Source: Kordiimonas laminariae
GTDB lineage: Bacteria; Pseudomonadota; Alphaproteobacteria; Sphingomonadales; Kordiimonadaceae
Assembly (NCBI RefSeq): GCF_023008165.1
Contig: NZ_JAKQZA010000001.1
Location: forward strand, 332,796 to 396,795
DNA: 64,000 nucleotides
Direction: 5' to 3'
The translations under genes and the position numbers were made by a program. Below, one piece after another: positions 1-8,698 of this stretch; within the stretch, counting starts at the first letter, position 1, and each line of letters opens with the position of its first letter. The notes beneath the pieces were generated by a model. It did no database searches. It had not been told where the DNA came from and saw only the letters and a program-made list of their open reading frames with translations.

Positions 1-629
1 TTACATCTATTTACGCTCTTACACGTGCCGGTGGTTTCTATCTTGGTGGTCAGGCAACAGCGCAATATGTTGCTATTCGCCGTGAACGGAATATCGAATT
101 TGGTACCGTTGATCGCCTTGTAACAAGCCGTACAAATGGATGGAACTTTGTTGCCACTGCTGAAGCGGGATACAATCTTTCTGTTGGCAAATTAAACATC
201 AAGCCGTTTGGCCGTATCGCTGCGCAGAACTATTCAGAAGGCGGCTATACTGAAGAAGGCGGTGATAGCGCAAATCTAACAGTGGAAAGTACATCTTTCA
301 CACGGGTAGACGGTACAGTTGGCGCGGCTCTCGGCTACGACTTCAATTGGAAAACAAGAAATGAAACACGCATTGTACGGCCTGAGATTTTCTATTCCTA
401 CACTCAAAACCTGTCAGGCGCTGATGCAGAGCCACTCGAAGCAATTTTTGTTGGCGGCGACACCAGCTTCCTAGCGGAAGTAGACCGGACAGCAAAATCA
501 GTGGAACAAATCGGCGGTGCCTTCAATATCTTCGGTATCGATTCGACCGCACGCATTCACTATGCTTACGAAAAGCTTGATCAACAGCGCGCACATTCAG
601 TGAGCTTCAACTTCGGTCTGGCTTTCTAA
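1..629 (+). CDS. Outer-membrane beta-barrel protein, autotransporter-type C-terminus (partial)
   Basis: The reading frame is open from base 3 to the stop at 627-629, so the gene begins left of the window and only about 208 C-terminal residues are seen. The sequence alternates polar and hydrophobic residues in beta-strand-like stretches rich in Gly and Tyr, with short acidic turns, and ends in Phe (GLAF). A terminal aromatic residue is the usual BAM-complex recognition signal of outer-membrane barrels. The spacing resembles the roughly 12-stranded autotransporter barrel, but the passenger domain lies outside the window and cannot be judged. It is followed by a bidirectional terminator. Another porin-like barrel is possible. 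Confidence 0.7.
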   Translation, partial: TSIYALTRAGGFYLGGQATAQYVAIRRERNIEFGTVDRLVTSRTNGWNFVATAEAGYNLSVGKLNIKPFGRIAAQNYSEGGYTEEGGDSANLTVESTSFTRVDGTVGAALGYDFNWKTRNETRIVRPEIFYSYTQNLSGADAEPLEAIFVGGDTSFLAEVDRTAKSVEQIGGAFNIFGIDSTARIHYAYEKLDQQRAHSVSFNFGLAF

Positions 630-650
630 AGTTTCTGTAAGTATTCACTA

Positions 651-687
651 AAAAAGCCGGAAGCATGTCGCTGCTCCGGCTTTTTTT
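651..687. terminator. Bidirectional Rho-independent terminator
   Basis: AAAAAGCCGGA pairs with TCCGGCTTTTT across a 13-nt loop. There is a T-run on the plus strand and a matching A-run at the left, so the hairpin can end both the barrel gene and the converging DUF6491 gene. Confidence 0.85.
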
Positions 688-705
688 ATGGGTATCTGCT
701 CAGAT

Positions 706-1140
706 CTATTCTGATTGGGCCTGCTGCTTTTTCTGCTGATCTTTTGGTAGTTTCTTCATCTCTTCAAAAGAAGCGAGCCCACAGGTGGAACGAATAAAAC
801 CGCCACCTCTGTTGATGACACTAAAGATATCACTTCTACACAAACTACCTGCCCGAACCGTATAAGCTATAGATTCTTCAAAACCCAGACCGTGGCACCT
901 GTTATCCAGATTAACTAGATAAGAGGTCTTGTTCCGACCATTAAAGATGATGGTGTAATCATCAAGAACTTTTGTGTTTCTAATTCTTGAAACATTAATA
1001 CATGTCTTGGTTTTGCCCGTTCGCTCATATTTGGCGAGTTCTTTGGTTACTTTTTCTGGATTTCTACCTTTGTCGGAAGCTGCTGCAGCAGTGGCCACCA
1101 ACGCGCAGGAAACCAGTGCTGTTCCAAGTGCTTTCATCAT
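706..1140 (-). CDS. DUF6491 family secreted protein
   Basis: A 144-residue protein with a cleavable signal peptide (about residues 1-21, ending ATAAA). The mature part has three further cysteines in the pattern expected of DUF6491: one in TCINVSRIRN, one in DNRCHGLGF and one in SLCRSD, then another in RSTCGLASF near the end. This suggests a small disulphide-bonded periplasmic domain. The C-terminus is Lys/Gln rich and probably disordered. Two adjacent ATG codons could start it; the first has GGAG eight bases upstream. The function of the family is unknown. Family assignment is from remembered motif pattern, not a search. Confidence 0.7.
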   Translation of the reverse strand: MMKALGTALVSCALVATAAAASDKGRNPEKVTKELAKYERTGKTKTCINVSRIRNTKVLDDYTIIFNGRNKTSYLVNLDNRCHGLGFEESIAYTVRAGSLCRSDIFSVINRGGGFIRSTCGLASFEEMKKLPKDQQKKQQAQSE

Positions 1141-1229
1141 TTAACCAACTCCGTCCGCTGTCTATTGTTGGTCCCAATAATATACCAGCTAACTTAACCC
1201 TTGATGAAGCAACAATTAAAGGGAAAGGT

Positions 1230-1940
1230 TCATGAAATACTTTCAGTCAGGCTTTTTTTCTGCCACACAACATAACGCACTTCCACACCACTCATGATAT
1301 TTCTGCGCAGGCCTGAAGCAGATTTAACCATATCAAGTGTGCTTTTCGCCATCTTGATATCTTTCTCCGTAGGTCGCCAGTAATCCAGATTCAAGTAACT
1401 ATCTCTGATCTCTTTAGAGGTATCTTCCGTTACATTATGGCTACCAACCAGGTTAAAATATTTACCCAAGGTATTTTTCTTTGCAGGAAGCTTGTTTGAA
1501 ACCTGCGAATAAATGAAATGCCCTTCAGGCTTCATGATGCGGTGCACATGCTCTGTCCAGCCAGCACGTTCCCGAAAAGAACGCAGATCATCCATGCAGA
1601 AGATTGCATCATAATGCATCTTTTCCCGCTTAAACGGATCTTCGAGCCGGGTCATGTTACTTAATTCAATACGAGGAAAGTTTGCGAAACGGTCCTTCAG
1701 GTGGCTAAGGCATTCCTCCCGCCCTTCAAAGGCATCCACACGAAAACCGCGCTCAACAAGGTTCCGTACCAAACGGCCACCACCAGGCGCAATCACCGCA
1801 ACATGGCCACCCTCGGGCAGATCATCAATGATATTGAATTTATCCATCGCGGAAAGGCTAAGCGGCCTTTCGCAATAATCCATATTCTGACCATTGAAAA
1901 GCAGATCCAACGCCAGAGAGAAGCCGAGAAATTCGGACAT
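1230..1940 (-). CDS. Class I SAM-dependent methyltransferase
   Basis: A 236-residue soluble protein. The glycine-rich SAM-binding motif I is VIAPGGGR (about residues 48-56), followed by an acidic residue at the end of strand 2 (DAFEGREE) and an acidic motif before strand 4 (DAIFCMDDL), as in small-molecule or protein methyltransferases with a Rossmann fold. The substrate is not evident. The frame is open a further 25 codons upstream, but the chosen ATG follows GAGG and an A-rich spacer and lacks the odd Cys-rich lead-in. It appears monocistronic, convergent with the DUF6491 gene. Confidence 0.8.
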   Translation of the reverse strand: MSEFLGFSLALDLLFNGQNMDYCERPLSLSAMDKFNIIDDLPEGGHVAVIAPGGGRLVRNLVERGFRVDAFEGREECLSHLKDRFANFPRIELSNMTRLEDPFKREKMHYDAIFCMDDLRSFRERAGWTEHVHRIMKPEGHFIYSQVSNKLPAKKNTLGKYFNLVGSHNVTEDTSKEIRDSYLNLDYWRPTEKDIKMAKSTLDMVKSASGLRRNIMSGVEVRYVVWQKKSLTESIS

Positions 1941-2163
1941 CTTTTTTTCCTCAACATACAAATTGCCAATCGTGACTGCTGCCAAGCCACACGATGCAAT
2001 CCGGCCCCAACACATGTTCTATATCTCGTTTATTATCAAATCCTTAAACTTAAAATTTGATGAAAATCTCACACAAAAAATTGACGCTCATGTTACTAGC
2101 TGATTTTCTGTGCCAATCCTGCTAAACAACGATTAATAGAAAATTACCCAGAGGAAGTATGCC

Positions 2164-2385
2164 TTGAGTACCCCGGTTGAAGAAATCAAAAGTCCGTGCA
2201 TGGGCGTATGTCAGCTGGACAAAAACCGGGAATTCTGCATGGGATGTTTCCGAACACGCGATGATATTGGCCGCTGGTCACGGGCAAGTAATGCTGAAAA
2301 GCAGGAAATTATCGACAGTGCCACAGAGCGCTCAGAGCGTATTCTTGCTGAAATCCGTGCGAGGAAAGCTGCTAAACAGGCCTGA
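2164..2385 (+). CDS. DUF1289 domain protein (small cysteine-motif protein)
   Basis: A 73-residue protein whose first 45 residues match DUF1289: SPCMGVCQLD, then FCMGCFRT and IGRWS. The four cysteines (CxxxC and CxxC) look like a metal or Fe-S site. The start is TTG at 2164, seven bases after GAGGAA; the ATG five bases earlier lies out of frame and meets a stop after two codons. It lies 11 bases upstream of the ion-channel gene, so the two are probably co-transcribed. The biochemical role of the family is not established. Confidence 0.85.
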   Translation: MSTPVEEIKSPCMGVCQLDKNREFCMGCFRTRDDIGRWSRASNAEKQEIIDSATERSERILAEIRARKAAKQA

Positions 2386-2396
2386 GGGGAAAAGAT

Positions 2397-2870
2397 ATGC
2401 TGATACAGATATTAATCGGCCTTGCGGTTATTGTGGCAACTGCCTTCATCCATGCCGGCGTTCTATCCATCACGCTTAAACGCAATAAAAAGCTGACAGA
2501 CTGGGCGCAAAACAACCCTCATTTCTGGTCGACGACTATTGCACTTGCCGTTTCTGTTATCTGGGTAATGGCAGCGCATTTGATTGAAGTGGTTCTCTGG
2601 AGTTTTGTCTATATCGGACTTGATATATTCGATACCTTCGAAACTGCCGTTTATTTTGCACTGGTGTCATACACCACCCTCGGCTTCGGGGATATCATCC
2701 TGCCCGATAACTGGCGCCTGCTTTCTGGCCTTACCGCAGCCAACGGTTTCCTTGTATTTGGTTGGTCAACGGCATTTCAGGTTGAATTCCTCACAGCACT
2801 TCGCACAAAATCTGTGCATGAAATGTCCTTTAGCAGCAACCCCAAAAGCTGGGATGACCCCATCATATAA
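2397..2870 (+). CDS. Small potassium-channel-type membrane protein (Ion_trans_2)
   Basis: A 157-residue integral membrane protein with about four hydrophobic segments. The selectivity-filter sequence TLGFGD (in YTTLGFGDIIL) sits between the third hydrophobic segment and a last transmembrane helix, the arrangement of the Ion_trans_2 pore (helix, pore loop, helix). TxGFGD rather than TVGYGD is common in bacterial members, and the selectivity is probably for K+. There is no RCK or cyclic-nucleotide domain, so gating is unclear. It shares a transcript with the DUF1289 gene and ends in a strong terminator. Confidence 0.8.
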   Translation: MLIQILIGLAVIVATAFIHAGVLSITLKRNKKLTDWAQNNPHFWSTTIALAVSVIWVMAAHLIEVVLWSFVYIGLDIFDTFETAVYFALVSYTTLGFGDIILPDNWRLLSGLTAANGFLVFGWSTAFQVEFLTALRTKSVHEMSFSSNPKSWDDPII

Positions 2871-2896
2871 AAAAACGCGGCCCGAAAGCCGCGTTT
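2871..2896 (+). terminator. Rho-independent terminator
   Basis: AAACGCGG pairs with CCGCGTTT over an eight-base loop directly after the channel gene stop. The A-run on its left suggests it can also act on the converging oxidoreductase gene. Confidence 0.8.
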
Positions 2897-2920
2897 GATA
2901 TCCCACTTACATGAGAGAGT

Positions 2921-5104
2921 TTAGGCGAAATCCACACCATGCTCCGCAAGCGGAAGCTTGGTATAGGTTTCCCCTGTGAGATTAGTAAGTGCGTTTACAA
3001 ATGCTGGGCCAATTGGCGGCACACCCGGTTCACCAATACCCGTCGGTGTTGGCACACTGCTTTTCACAATATGCACCTCAACCTCTGGCATCTGGGAAAT
3101 ACGCATTGGTTCATAACTTGGGAAGTTGTCCTGCTCCACAAGCCCTTCATCAAGCGTAATCTGCAACTGCATTACGGCACTTAGACCATAAACAACACTG
3201 CTCTGCACCTGTGCTTCAATCACATCCGGATTCACGGCGAGGCCACAATCCACGGCACTGGTGACATGATCAATACTGATGTAACCATCACTATCTCGGC
3301 TGATTTCAACCACATGACCAACGACAGTACCGAAGCTTTCGTGCACAGCAACACCGCGTGCTTTATTTTTCCCAAGCGGTTTACCCCAGCGAGATTTTGC
3401 CTTGAGTTCCGCCAATACATCACTATGGCGCTTATGGCCTTTCAGCAGCTTGATACGATAATCAAGCGCATCAACACCCGCCTTCTTTGCGCAGGCATCA
3501 ATCATGGTTTCCATCACATACCCTGTATGCGTATGCCCTACAGAACGCCACCACAGACCTGGCACTTTGGATTCAATCGAATGCAGGCTCACATCAAGAT
3601 TTGGTATTGGATACGGCGTATCACCCACACCTTCTACTGATGTGGAATCAATACCATCTTTCACAAGCACTGGCTCAAACGGTGTACCCTTCAATATCGA
3701 TTGGGTAACAATCGTATGCTCCCACGCTTCTGGCATACCGTCAGCACCCACAGATGCTGATACTTTATGCACAGCAACAGGCCGGTAACGACCACCACGA
3801 ATATCGTCTTCACGAGACCATACCAGATGTACTGGTGTGCTATCTCCAAGGCGGTGTGCTATCTCTACCGCTTCGGCGATATAATCAGCGTTTGGTGTAG
3901 CGCGGCGACCAAAACTACCCCCAGCATAAACCGTATGGATTTCCACTTTCTCAAGCGGCAAACCGGTGATAGCGGCGGCAGTTGCCTGCTCAATTGTAGG
4001 GAACTGGGAGCCTGCCCAAATTTCACACATGCCATCATGAATATGAGCAACTGCATTCAGTGCTTCCATCGGTGCGTGAGCAAGAAACGGGAACTGATAT
4101 GTTGCTTCGATACGATCATTTGCTTCTGCAAGCTTTGTGGCTGCATTACCTTCCTGCCTTACCTTCGTGCCTTTTGTTTCAGCAACTTTCAAGTATGCAT
4201 CCATGATCTCAGGGGACGAGCGCAATTCAGCGCCAGATGTATTCCACTGGATATCCAGCATCTCACGGCCCTGCATGGCGGCCCATGTATCCTTGGCGAG
4301 AACCGCAACACCGCGAGAGGTTTCAATCACCTTCACCACACCCTGCACTTTCAGGGCTTCTGTTGCATCAAAACTCTTGAGCGTACCACCAAAATACGGG
4401 CTGCGGGCAATCACTGCTTTCAGCATACCCGGCAGCTTCACATCTTGCGCAAAAATGGCAGAACCATCAGTTTTTGCATCACTATCTTGGCGAGCGATAT
4501 GCTTGCCGAACAGTTTGAAACTTTTGCTGTCTTTCAATGGTAGTTGCTCTGGAACTTTTACACCCGCAGCGTCTGTCGTGAGATCACCAAAGCTGATACT
4601 TTTTCCAGAAGGCTTATGCTTCACCATACTGTCTTCCGCGACAAGCTCAGCAGACGAAGCACCCAGCCGTTTAGAAGCAGCTTCAAGGAAGGCATAGCGG
4701 GCTGCCGCACCCGCTTGCCGCAACTGCATGTATGAGTTTGCCATAGCGGAACTGCCGCCTGTGCCTTGCGCGCCCCAGAATATATTCTGGTAACGTTTCA
4801 CATCAGCAGGTGCCCAGCGCACCATTACATTATTCCAGTCAGCGCCCAGTTCTTCAGCAACAATCGTAGCAAGGCCGGTGGTCGTGCCCTGCCCCATTTC
4901 AAAATGTTTGGCGATAACCGTAATTGTACCGTCGGCGGCCACTTCAAGGAAATCTGCTGCATAAGGGCTCGCTGCTTTTGCCGCACCTGATACTATGCTT
5001 GGTGCAAGGCTAACCGTTAATACGCCTGCGGCGGCTGAAAGTATAAACTGCCTTCGGGTTGGCTGCGGCTGCGCACTATTTTTAGGAGCAAATAGATTTT
5101 TCAT
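2921..5104 (-). CDS. Molybdopterin-binding subunit, xanthine dehydrogenase family (isoquinoline 1-oxidoreductase beta-like)
   Basis: A 727-residue large subunit of a molybdenum hydroxylase. The N-terminus has a twin-arginine signal (TRRQFILSAAAG), so export is through Tat. Near the N-terminus FEMGQGTTTGL is the first Mo-cofactor-contacting motif; AGGSFGRR lies in the middle, and near the C-terminus GIGEPGVPP holds the catalytic Glu typical of the family. The length and the Tat signal fit IorB-type subunits of two-component hydroxylases rather than three-subunit XDH. The [2Fe-2S] partner gene ends three bases upstream on the same strand. The substrate is unknown; aldehydes or N-heterocycles are usual for relatives. 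The divergent LysR gene is the likely regulator. Confidence 0.9.
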   Translation of the reverse strand: MKNLFAPKNSAQPQPTRRQFILSAAAGVLTVSLAPSIVSGAAKAASPYAADFLEVAADGTITVIAKHFEMGQGTTTGLATIVAEELGADWNNVMVRWAPADVKRYQNIFWGAQGTGGSSAMANSYMQLRQAGAAARYAFLEAASKRLGASSAELVAEDSMVKHKPSGKSISFGDLTTDAAGVKVPEQLPLKDSKSFKLFGKHIARQDSDAKTDGSAIFAQDVKLPGMLKAVIARSPYFGGTLKSFDATEALKVQGVVKVIETSRGVAVLAKDTWAAMQGREMLDIQWNTSGAELRSSPEIMDAYLKVAETKGTKVRQEGNAATKLAEANDRIEATYQFPFLAHAPMEALNAVAHIHDGMCEIWAGSQFPTIEQATAAAITGLPLEKVEIHTVYAGGSFGRRATPNADYIAEAVEIAHRLGDSTPVHLVWSREDDIRGGRYRPVAVHKVSASVGADGMPEAWEHTIVTQSILKGTPFEPVLVKDGIDSTSVEGVGDTPYPIPNLDVSLHSIESKVPGLWWRSVGHTHTGYVMETMIDACAKKAGVDALDYRIKLLKGHKRHSDVLAELKAKSRWGKPLGKNKARGVAVHESFGTVVGHVVEISRDSDGYISIDHVTSAVDCGLAVNPDVIEAQVQSSVVYGLSAVMQLQITLDEGLVEQDNFPSYEPMRISQMPEVEVHIVKSSVPTPTGIGEPGVPPIGPAFVNALTNLTGETYTKLPLAEHGVDFA

Positions 5105-5107
5105 GAT

Positions 5108-5566
5108 TTATGCCTCCATCTTTTCTGCTGCTAAATGAACGGCCGCACGAATACGCTGGTATGTGCCGCAGCGACAGAGATTGCCGTTCAGCGCTTCATC
5201 AATATCTTCGTCGGTTGGTTTGGGGTTCGAACGAATAAGTGCCGCCGCCGCCATTACCTGACCGGACTGGCAATAACCGCACTGAACCACATCAAGTTCA
5301 CGCCATGCGGCCTGAACATTTTTAAAGGCACTATCTTCCTGCCCTTCAATGGTGCTGATCTCAACACCTTCTGCATCCTCGAGACGGAATTGGCACGACC
5401 GCATTGGCTCACCGTCCACAAGGATTGTACAGGCTCCACAGGAAGCAACACCGCACCCAAATTTTGTCCCTGTTAAATTCAGATGATCACGGATAACCCA
5501 AAGAAGCGGGGTATCCGGCGCAGCGTCTACTGAAACGCGCTGCCCGTTAAGTTTTATTGATGCCAT
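5108..5566 (-). CDS. [2Fe-2S] subunit of molybdenum hydroxylase (isoquinoline 1-oxidoreductase alpha-like)
   Basis: A 152-residue small subunit that passes electrons from the Mo centre. The plant-ferredoxin-type cluster is held by CGVASCGAC and a later Cys (MRSC) in the first half; the second cluster is held by CGYC and CRC (NGNLCRCGTY) in the second half, the normal arrangement for this family. The ATG at 5566 is preferred over an in-frame GTG nine bases upstream because AGGTGA then lies five bases ahead. It has no signal peptide and is probably carried out as a complex with the Tat-tagged large subunit. It is the first gene of the two-gene operon. Confidence 0.92.
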   Translation of the reverse strand: MASIKLNGQRVSVDAAPDTPLLWVIRDHLNLTGTKFGCGVASCGACTILVDGEPMRSCQFRLEDAEGVEISTIEGQEDSAFKNVQAAWRELDVVQCGYCQSGQVMAAAALIRSNPKPTDEDIDEALNGNLCRCGTYQRIRAAVHLAAEKMEA

Positions 5567-5692
5567 GACATTCACCTAGCCGAGGGGTTGGACCTGAGGA
5601 CTAGAGTATGGGTATTGACCATTGTTTTATTAATATTAAATATATAGAAACACTGTTTAGCTGTACTTAATAATAAATCGGAAATCAGCCTT
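5567..5692. promoter_or_regulatory. Divergent promoter region, iorAB-like operon and lysR
   Basis: A 126-bp AT-rich spacer between the two divergent units. A perfect 10-bp palindrome TTAATATTAA lies at 5630-5639 and could be a LysR-type site, but no T-N11-A motif is clear. The operator assignment is inference. Confidence 0.35.
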
Positions 5693-6613
5693 ATGCAAAA
5701 ACAATGGCTTTCAAGCGTACCTATCTTTCTTGCAGTCGCTAAGCATGAAAGCTTCAGTAAAGCAGGTATTGAGCTTGAAATGAGCACTTCCGCCATCAGT
5801 CAGGCAATCCGCCAAATGGAGGATAGATTAGGCCTGCCATTGTTTTACCGTACAACACGAAGCGTAGCTCTTACAGAAGCAGGGCAAGCTCTACATAGAA
5901 GGCTTGCACCCGCAAACACTGAGATAGAACAGGCTTTTGATGAAGTACGTGCTTTTTCAGAAGCTCCCAGAGGCACGCTCAGGCTAAATATCCCAACAAT
6001 GGCGGTTAGAAATATTATCGAACCTGTTGTGGTTCCCTTTCTTCAAACCTATCCCGATGTGGCATTGGATATCGGTGTGGAAAACCGCAACGTAGATATT
6101 ATTGCCGAAGGATATGATGCAGGCATCAGATTGGGGGAGAGCGTTGAACCAGATATGGTTTCCGTATCATTATACGGCACCATTAATTCTGTTATTCTTG
6201 GCGCACCAGATTATCTGCGTAAACGCGGCATGCCCAAAACTATTGAGGATTTGCAAAAACACAATTGCATCCAGTTTCGCCACGGGCCAAATGGCCCGAT
6301 ATACCGCTGGCATATGACGGTGGAAGGTGAAGAAGTTCAAATCGATACCGCAGGTAACTTGATCGTTGCAGATGCTGCCATCGCCCTAGATGCTGCCAGT
6401 AAGGGGCTTGGGCTCTGTTACTATTTTGATTTTCTTGCCACTCCCTATCTGGAAAGCGGCAAGCTTGTTTCTGTTATGAATGACTTCAAAGTACCAGAAG
6501 AAGGCCCGTGCATCTATTTTCCACGCCGTGCACAGCAGAGCCAGAAATTACGTGTATTCATCGATTTCTTGAAGAAAAACAGCCAGCTTCTGCGCCGTGC
6601 CCGCTTCGCCTAA
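5693..6613 (+). CDS. LysR family transcriptional regulator
   Basis: A 306-residue protein. The N-terminal winged helix-turn-helix is typical (VAKHESFSKAGIELEMSTSAISQAIRQME, given here as a region at about residues 12-40), followed by the LysR linker helix and a two-lobed effector domain from about residue 90. The closest general style is the CrgA/AaeR-like group (FRHGPNGPIYRW, then a CYYFDF region). It is transcribed divergently from the molybdenum hydroxylase subunits, the usual arrangement for a LysR regulator and its target. The inducer is unknown. Confidence 0.9.
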   Translation: MQKQWLSSVPIFLAVAKHESFSKAGIELEMSTSAISQAIRQMEDRLGLPLFYRTTRSVALTEAGQALHRRLAPANTEIEQAFDEVRAFSEAPRGTLRLNIPTMAVRNIIEPVVVPFLQTYPDVALDIGVENRNVDIIAEGYDAGIRLGESVEPDMVSVSLYGTINSVILGAPDYLRKRGMPKTIEDLQKHNCIQFRHGPNGPIYRWHMTVEGEEVQIDTAGNLIVADAAIALDAASKGLGLCYYFDFLATPYLESGKLVSVMNDFKVPEEGPCIYFPRRAQQSQKLRVFIDFLKKNSQLLRRARFA

Positions 6614-6795
6614 TATTTACGAACCTGATCTTCATCAAGCTTTTGTAACGCATATCATAACTACTGACATTTTTTGTCAGCACCTATAGTTCATAAACCA
6701 ATGTAGCAGAGAGGCTACAGATACAAAAAGCTGTGATGAACTGACAGTCTATAAACATCTGCCTCCTAATGTAAACTCATCTAATTGGATATGAT

Positions 6796-7200
6796 ATGAC
6801 GAAAACAAATATTGGCCGCGGTATTTTAACGCTTATCGCTCTTTTCTTTCTTGGCAACGGGTTAATGGTTATGTTTGTTCCAAGCCTCGTACTTGATCAT
6901 ATGCTGCTTGGTTCTTTAAAATCAGTAAGTGAAATTTCAAGTGCCAGAGCCTTTGTCGGCGGCATGACAATAGCTATCTGGTCAAGCGTGTTATTAGGCG
7001 CCATCAAAGCCGATCGCCGCTATATCCATGTTGGTTTCTTTAGTCTGATCGCCGTTATTGTTGCACGATTAACTGGATATATACTGGATGGTTCTTTTCC
7101 TGAACTTCTCCAAATAACCGCCCCAACGGTATTCTTCCTTACTCTCCTGACCCTTGCCTACAAACTTATGACAGCTGAGGATCTTGAAAAACACATATAG
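6796..7200 (+). CDS. DUF4345-like small integral membrane protein
   Basis: A 134-residue protein with four predicted transmembrane helices (about residues 8-30, 50-68, 78-98, 103-122) and short loops. Layout and the first-helix pattern match DUF4345, a family of uncharacterised inner-membrane proteins. A second protein of the same general type occurs at 44882-45313 in a MarR locus. It stands alone between a LysR gene and a serine hydrolase gene. No function can be given. Confidence 0.6.
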   Translation: MTKTNIGRGILTLIALFFLGNGLMVMFVPSLVLDHMLLGSLKSVSEISSARAFVGGMTIAIWSSVLLGAIKADRRYIHVGFFSLIAVIVARLTGYILDGSFPELLQITAPTVFFLTLLTLAYKLMTAEDLEKHI

Positions 7201-7320
7201 CCTCTTGGCGCCCCATCCGCAGCCAGCAAACTACCGCTGGCAGAAGGGAGCTTGAGTGCGCCTCAACCTTGTTTCAATTTCCCTGTTACGACAGCAACTC
7301 AATAAAACAGGGATCACAAT

Positions 7321-8487
7321 ATGAAAAAATTCTGGCTCGTTGCCTTAACCGTTTTAGTGGGGACAAATATGTCCCTGCCTTCTTACTCAAGCGTCAAACA
7401 CGATCAGCTAAAAACAACAATCATCAACTGGGCTGAAGAGCAAAAGTTTAATGGTGTATTTGTGGTGGGCATTGAAGGAGAGCCAGCGATTACTGTTACA
7501 CGAGGCGTAGCAGATTTTTCGACAAAACGCCCTTTCACACAAGACACTGTTTTTCAAACTGGTTCCGTGGACAAATACCTTACGGCTATAGCTATACTCG
7601 CTATGCAGGATAAAGGCCTGCTTGATATTCATGCGTCTATCACTCGCTATTTGCCGGATTACAGATCAGACACAGGCGATAAGGTTACTCTTCATCATAT
7701 GCTTATAAACCGTTCTGGTTTGCCCAATGACTATATGCCGCCTGTAGGGAAAATTCCAGCAGCCCTGAAGGCCAACCCAGACGCTACGATGCAATCACTC
7801 GGCTTCATGGATATGAGCCCGGAAGAAGGTGTAAAAGCCTACGGCAGCGGTGATTTAAAATTCACACCGGGTGAACGCTTCGATTATTCAAACACCAACT
7901 GGATTCTCTTACAGAATATCCTGCGCACCGTCAGCGGCAAAAGCTACGGTGAAGTGTTACAAGAGTATGTTTACGGCCCCGCTGGGATGGAAAATAGCGG
8001 TACCTTTGAAATTGATCTGAACGGCGCGATACCAAAAACCGTTGATATCGCTATTGGTTATAACCCTCGCGGCAAACGGCACGATGGGGATTACCCTTTC
8101 CCTTCCTTTGTGGGGCACGGTAGCTATATGGCTGCGGCAGACAGCGTCAAATTAATGGATGCACTTTATAACGGTAAACTTCTGTCGCCCTCTACGCTTA
8201 AAGAATTTAGTACCGTCTATAGCCCTGAGAAGCACTATGCCTATGGCGGCGGAGCTTATTCTGGAAGTGAAATGGATAATCAGTATCAGACAGAAAAACC
8301 GCTTTTCACCAAAATTGCGGAACGTTTTTCGCCGCAAAATGGCTCTAACGGGGCAACAAAAATCGCTTTCATTCATGCGATTGGCACACCTTATACAATA
8401 GCCGCCTTTTCAAACACGCCAACATATACGGGGAATGTCTACCGGTTTGCGGCAGAGGTTATTCTCACCCTACAAAACAAGAAATAA
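7321..8487 (+). CDS. Secreted serine hydrolase, beta-lactamase class C/DD-peptidase fold
   Basis: A 388-residue protein with a signal peptide (about residues 1-23). It has the three active-site elements of the serine beta-lactamase superfamily: SVDK (S82-K85, nucleophile and general base), YSN (Y189-N191) and HGS in VGHGSYM (about 266-268) at the position of KTG/HxG. Replacement of KTG by HGS is usual in the esterase/peptidase-like members, so true beta-lactamase activity is not implied. It probably acts in the periplasm on an ester or peptide substrate. No partner genes are evident. A larger relative lies at 20988-23342. Confidence 0.85.
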   Translation: MKKFWLVALTVLVGTNMSLPSYSSVKHDQLKTTIINWAEEQKFNGVFVVGIEGEPAITVTRGVADFSTKRPFTQDTVFQTGSVDKYLTAIAILAMQDKGLLDIHASITRYLPDYRSDTGDKVTLHHMLINRSGLPNDYMPPVGKIPAALKANPDATMQSLGFMDMSPEEGVKAYGSGDLKFTPGERFDYSNTNWILLQNILRTVSGKSYGEVLQEYVYGPAGMENSGTFEIDLNGAIPKTVDIAIGYNPRGKRHDGDYPFPSFVGHGSYMAAADSVKLMDALYNGKLLSPSTLKEFSTVYSPEKHYAYGGGAYSGSEMDNQYQTEKPLFTKIAERFSPQNGSNGATKIAFIHAIGTPYTIAAFSNTPTYTGNVYRFAAEVILTLQNKK

Positions 8488-8698
8488 ACTTGGCACGGTG
8501 CCTTAACCTACCCTCGTTAGAGCACCAGAATCGCATAAAGCAACGATCTATTTTTGCAAAATAAAACAACATTTTAGCGTTTCGCTAAGAGTGTTTTTCT
8601 ACCTGTATTTTTTTATCCTTGTAAATCATATGGTTAACAAAAATTAACTTTGGCAAGCCTTATGCAATGTCTTCTCCATGAGATTTTGGAGAATTACA

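Noticed and set aside
2159..2167. Two-codon leader ATG-CCT-TGA overlapping the TTG start of the DUF1289 gene, and a similar six-codon frame before the marR TTG
   Set aside because: The ATG at 2159 lies only two bases from GAGGAA, too close for efficient initiation; both leaders are best explained by chance.
3767..4543. A 258-codon open frame on the plus strand
   Set aside because: It is antisense to the molybdopterin subunit, which has clear motifs. Its translation is Cys/His/Phe-rich and lacks any domain; this is a mirror of the real codon bias.
6663..6679. CTGACA/TGTCAG hairpin after the LysR gene
   Set aside because: Short stem with a T loop and no T-run; not enough for a terminator.
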